From Ziziphus jujuba (Eukaryota > Streptophyta > Magnoliopsida > Rosales > Rhamnaceae), in contig NC_083386.1 of the NCBI RefSeq assembly GCF_031755915.1, positions 3,751,001-3,815,000 of the forward strand: a stretch of DNA of 64,000 nucleotides, given 5' to 3'. This document shows positions 61,660 to 64,000 of this stretch, one piece after another. Position 1 is the first letter of the stretch. Each line of letters starts with the position of its first letter. The notes beneath the pieces are model-generated. The model had not been told where the DNA came from, did no database searches, and saw only the letters and a list, made by a program, of their open reading frames with translations. A program made the translations under genes and the position numbers.

Positions 61660-63660
61660 CGCATCATGGTGGGAATATAATATGGCAAGCGAATTAAGCA
61701 CATATATCTCTACACGCCCACACCCATCCTTGAGCCCCATTTGTCCATCTTACGTGGATAATATATGTACACGTTGGCAAGTACTTAATAATTAATATCT
61801 ATAGCACAATTCAGCCGCCACAAAATTAATATCTATAATGTAATCCCCTTTTTTAGCAATTGTAGGGCACGTTTCGAAGGTACGATTGTATTGTATCGAA
61901 ATATGCATTCGATTATATTATATTGTAAATATCAAAATATACTGTATTATAAAAATTAGACATTGTTTGGTGCAAAATCATATCAAATTACGAATTTTTA
62001 TTAAAAACGAAATAATTTTATTAAGATAAAATTGATTTTTAGTATTATTTATAGGTATGGAACCAAGAGGGAGCCAATAGTTATATGAAATTAAATTATT
62101 AAGTGAAGAAACTATCAATTAATTAGGATTAAAAAGTAAACATATATTACATTATTAATTCAAATATTTTTATTTCCTAACCATCCTTTGGCACTCTATA
62201 CTAATCTCTATATGCTTATTGGATATTCGTAGCTTCAGAAGGAAAATAAGTTCATGTATACACTTTTAAAAACATATGATTAGATGTATGAATTATACAC
62301 GGATAAAAAACAAAAAAATGTACCTAGTCTCCTTCAGATTTGAGAATCAATTCCAATTTGTTTTTGGTTTTGTTTTGTTATTGTAAGTGAGGTTAACTTA
62401 GTTGGTAAACCATTTACACCTATAATTAGAAGGTTGTGTATTTGTTATTGCACTTGTAGTGTAATATTGTATATTTGTATTTGTGTGTTTTGATGGAATT
62501 AAAAAAAAAGATTTAATCTTTTGTTTTAGTATTTAAGTTTAGATTGATTATAATTACTTTTATCGAAAATAGAGTAGATGGATTAGGATTGCGTTAAAGA
62601 GATAATATCTAGAATTTTATGATTTTATAAACTAATAAGTTTCGACCAAAAAACTGATAAGATAAATTTTAAAATTGATACATAATTAGCATTTTTTTGG
62701 AAATATATATATATATATATATTTATATATAATTAGCAATAAATAGATTACATTGAAAATCACCACAAAAAAAACAACAGCAATAATAATAAATTGAAAA
62801 GTAATTGAAAAATTTATGAGGCCATATGTAAAATTATGCTCAATTTATATTATTTAAATATATTTTATTAAAAAAAATTCAAAATCTTGGGAGGCCTATA
62901 GTAGTTCCGTCCATGATTTTTCATCTAATTTTTTAAAATTATTATATTAATAAAAATATCCAAATTGATTTTTTTATTATTATTCACATTTTTTTAAATA
63001 ATTATATTTTTCAAAAAATATCATATTGAATTCAAAACAAATGTGAATAATTCTAATAAAAATCTTCTAAAATTCTAATCCGTCGACAGCTCCCAACAGT
63101 GCCACTCCTTGCTAATGCTTCCATTGATCATCATGTGAAACAAGACAATTCATCAAAAATTTAAAAAAAAAAAAATTATGTTAAACAAGACAGACAAATC
63201 GTGTAAAACATTTGGGAAAAAAAAAAAAAAAGACTAACAAATTTTGTATATGCAATATATATACTTATTTGGGTGGTCTATCACCACTCCCTCGCTAACG
63301 CATGCTCACATTAAACATGATCATGTGAAACAGGATACCTCGCCAAAAAACAAAAATCATATTAAACAAGACAAACAAATTTTGTTAAGCATCTGAAAAA
63401 AGAGACAAAGAAATCGTGTAAAACATCTAAAAAAAGACAAATAAACCGTATATATGCAACTATATATACATATATATATATATATATTACACTTACTTGT
63501 GTGGTCCTATCTTACCCTTTCGTTAATGCTTACATTGATCATCATGTGAAACTAGATAATTAACCCAAAAAAAAAAATAAAAACAAAAAAAGCAAAAAAA
63601 ACAAAAAATCATGTTAAACAAGACAAAGAAATCGTGTATGTGCAACTGTATAACAGATTT
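61660..63660 (-). repeat. Duplicated JIP-23 locus, block D (upstream DNA only)
   Basis: 61670-61740 matches the promoter of the intact gene at 36275-36350 (GGTGGGAATATA, CACATATAT, then CACCCA), and 61775-61830 matches 36412-36470 with GCCACAAAATT. No coding exon remains on its left. The distal part has three copies of the GATCATCATGTGAAAC module (near 63128, 63318 and 63538) where the other blocks have one. Confidence 0.72.
63106..63655. repeat. Three tandem copies of the upstream module
   Basis: Units begin near 63106, 63284 and 63522. Each has a GCTAATGCTTCCATTGATCA-like start, GTGAAAC(A/T)(A/G)GA, a poly-A stretch, AACAAGACA(A/G)A(C/G)AAAT and a (TA)n segment. The unit length is about 180-240 bp. 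The last unit stops at GTGCAACTGTATAAC. Confidence 0.7.
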
Positions 63661-64000
63661 AATCGGTTGCGAACATAAATAGTTTCCATTTTATGTTGGA
63701 TATTTATTAATGTAACATGGCAAGTCATAAGGTTGCTACTTGTCTAATTAAAATTTCAATATTAATTTATTAATTGAGGTAACATAATTAAGTATGGGAC
63801 AAAAAAGAGATAGGATAATATAATATTTTAAAAAATAGAGACTAAAATCCTTGGGCAAGTAGCATTAATCTTTAGTAGTTGTCACATTAACAAGTGTTCA
63901 ATATAAGGTGGAACTATATTTCTAATAAATCAAAAAACTATAAACCGATATACAGTGATATGAACATTGAAAGACGAAATTTGATGTTAAAGAAAACTAT
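63661..64000. other. Unassigned intergenic DNA at window end
   Basis: AT-rich sequence without a recognised gene or repeat. Confidence 0.4.

Noticed and set aside
63106..63655. A CRISPR-like array of repeats
   Set aside because: Unit lengths differ, copies are diverged, and the setting is plant nuclear DNA; it is a tandem promoter module.

Overview
This window reads as nuclear DNA of a flowering plant, probably a eudicot. It is very AT-rich with scattered (TA)n, (AAT)n and homopolymer tracts, has few genes with spliceable introns, and most of its length is LTR retrotransposon sequence in nested layers. The species cannot be named from the sequence.

Genes. The genic content is a small family related to the 23 kDa jasmonate-induced proteins (JIP-23), all on the minus strand. 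One copy is intact (35387-36243, two exons, about 237 residues). One is a pseudogene with two frameshifts (3975-4801). One is a 5' stub of about 24 codons (7541-7612). A fourth block (about 61660-63660) keeps only upstream DNA. Flanking DNA was duplicated with the genes, so four related blocks (A 3686-7490, B 7541-9440, C 35069-38840, D 61660-63660) can be aligned by eye. A second, unrelated small gene starts at 27961 and is split near its 3' end by a Copia element.

LTR elements. One long-LTR Ty3/Gypsy family (LTR about 3 kb, TGTAACACCCC...GGGTCCTGACA in sense) dominates. It appears as a complete but internally deleted minus-strand element (11384-24659), as solo LTRs with target-site duplications (15918-18914 CTTAA; 40744-43644 TTTAT; 45318-48501 TCTTC), and as fragments (1-1663, 29507-30979, 49161-57144 with inserts, 57577-61517). 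Related LTRs of a second type (9974-26183 interrupted; 39583-44874 interrupted, GTTAT) and a third type (from 39214) host these insertions. Two minute TRIM-like elements (12383-12790; 51590-51988), a 1143-bp LTR with a gag-like reading frame (20560-21702) and a complete decayed Copia element (28171-34611, TCAAG duplication) complete the set. The target-site duplications allow the insertions to be ordered.

DNA-transposon-like elements. There is a 994-bp element with about 100-bp inverted ends (5848-6841), a 148-bp palindrome (8764-8911), a 588-bp hAT-like MITE with an 8-bp duplication (59729-60316), and hairpins at 9775-9906 and 3206-3520.

The window is best understood as a jasmonate-protein gene cluster duplicated in tandem, then expanded, separated and partly destroyed by retrotransposons. 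No CRISPR array, rRNA, tRNA or convincing new enzymatic system was seen. All alignments were made by eye, so percentages and exact edges of old repeats are approximate.
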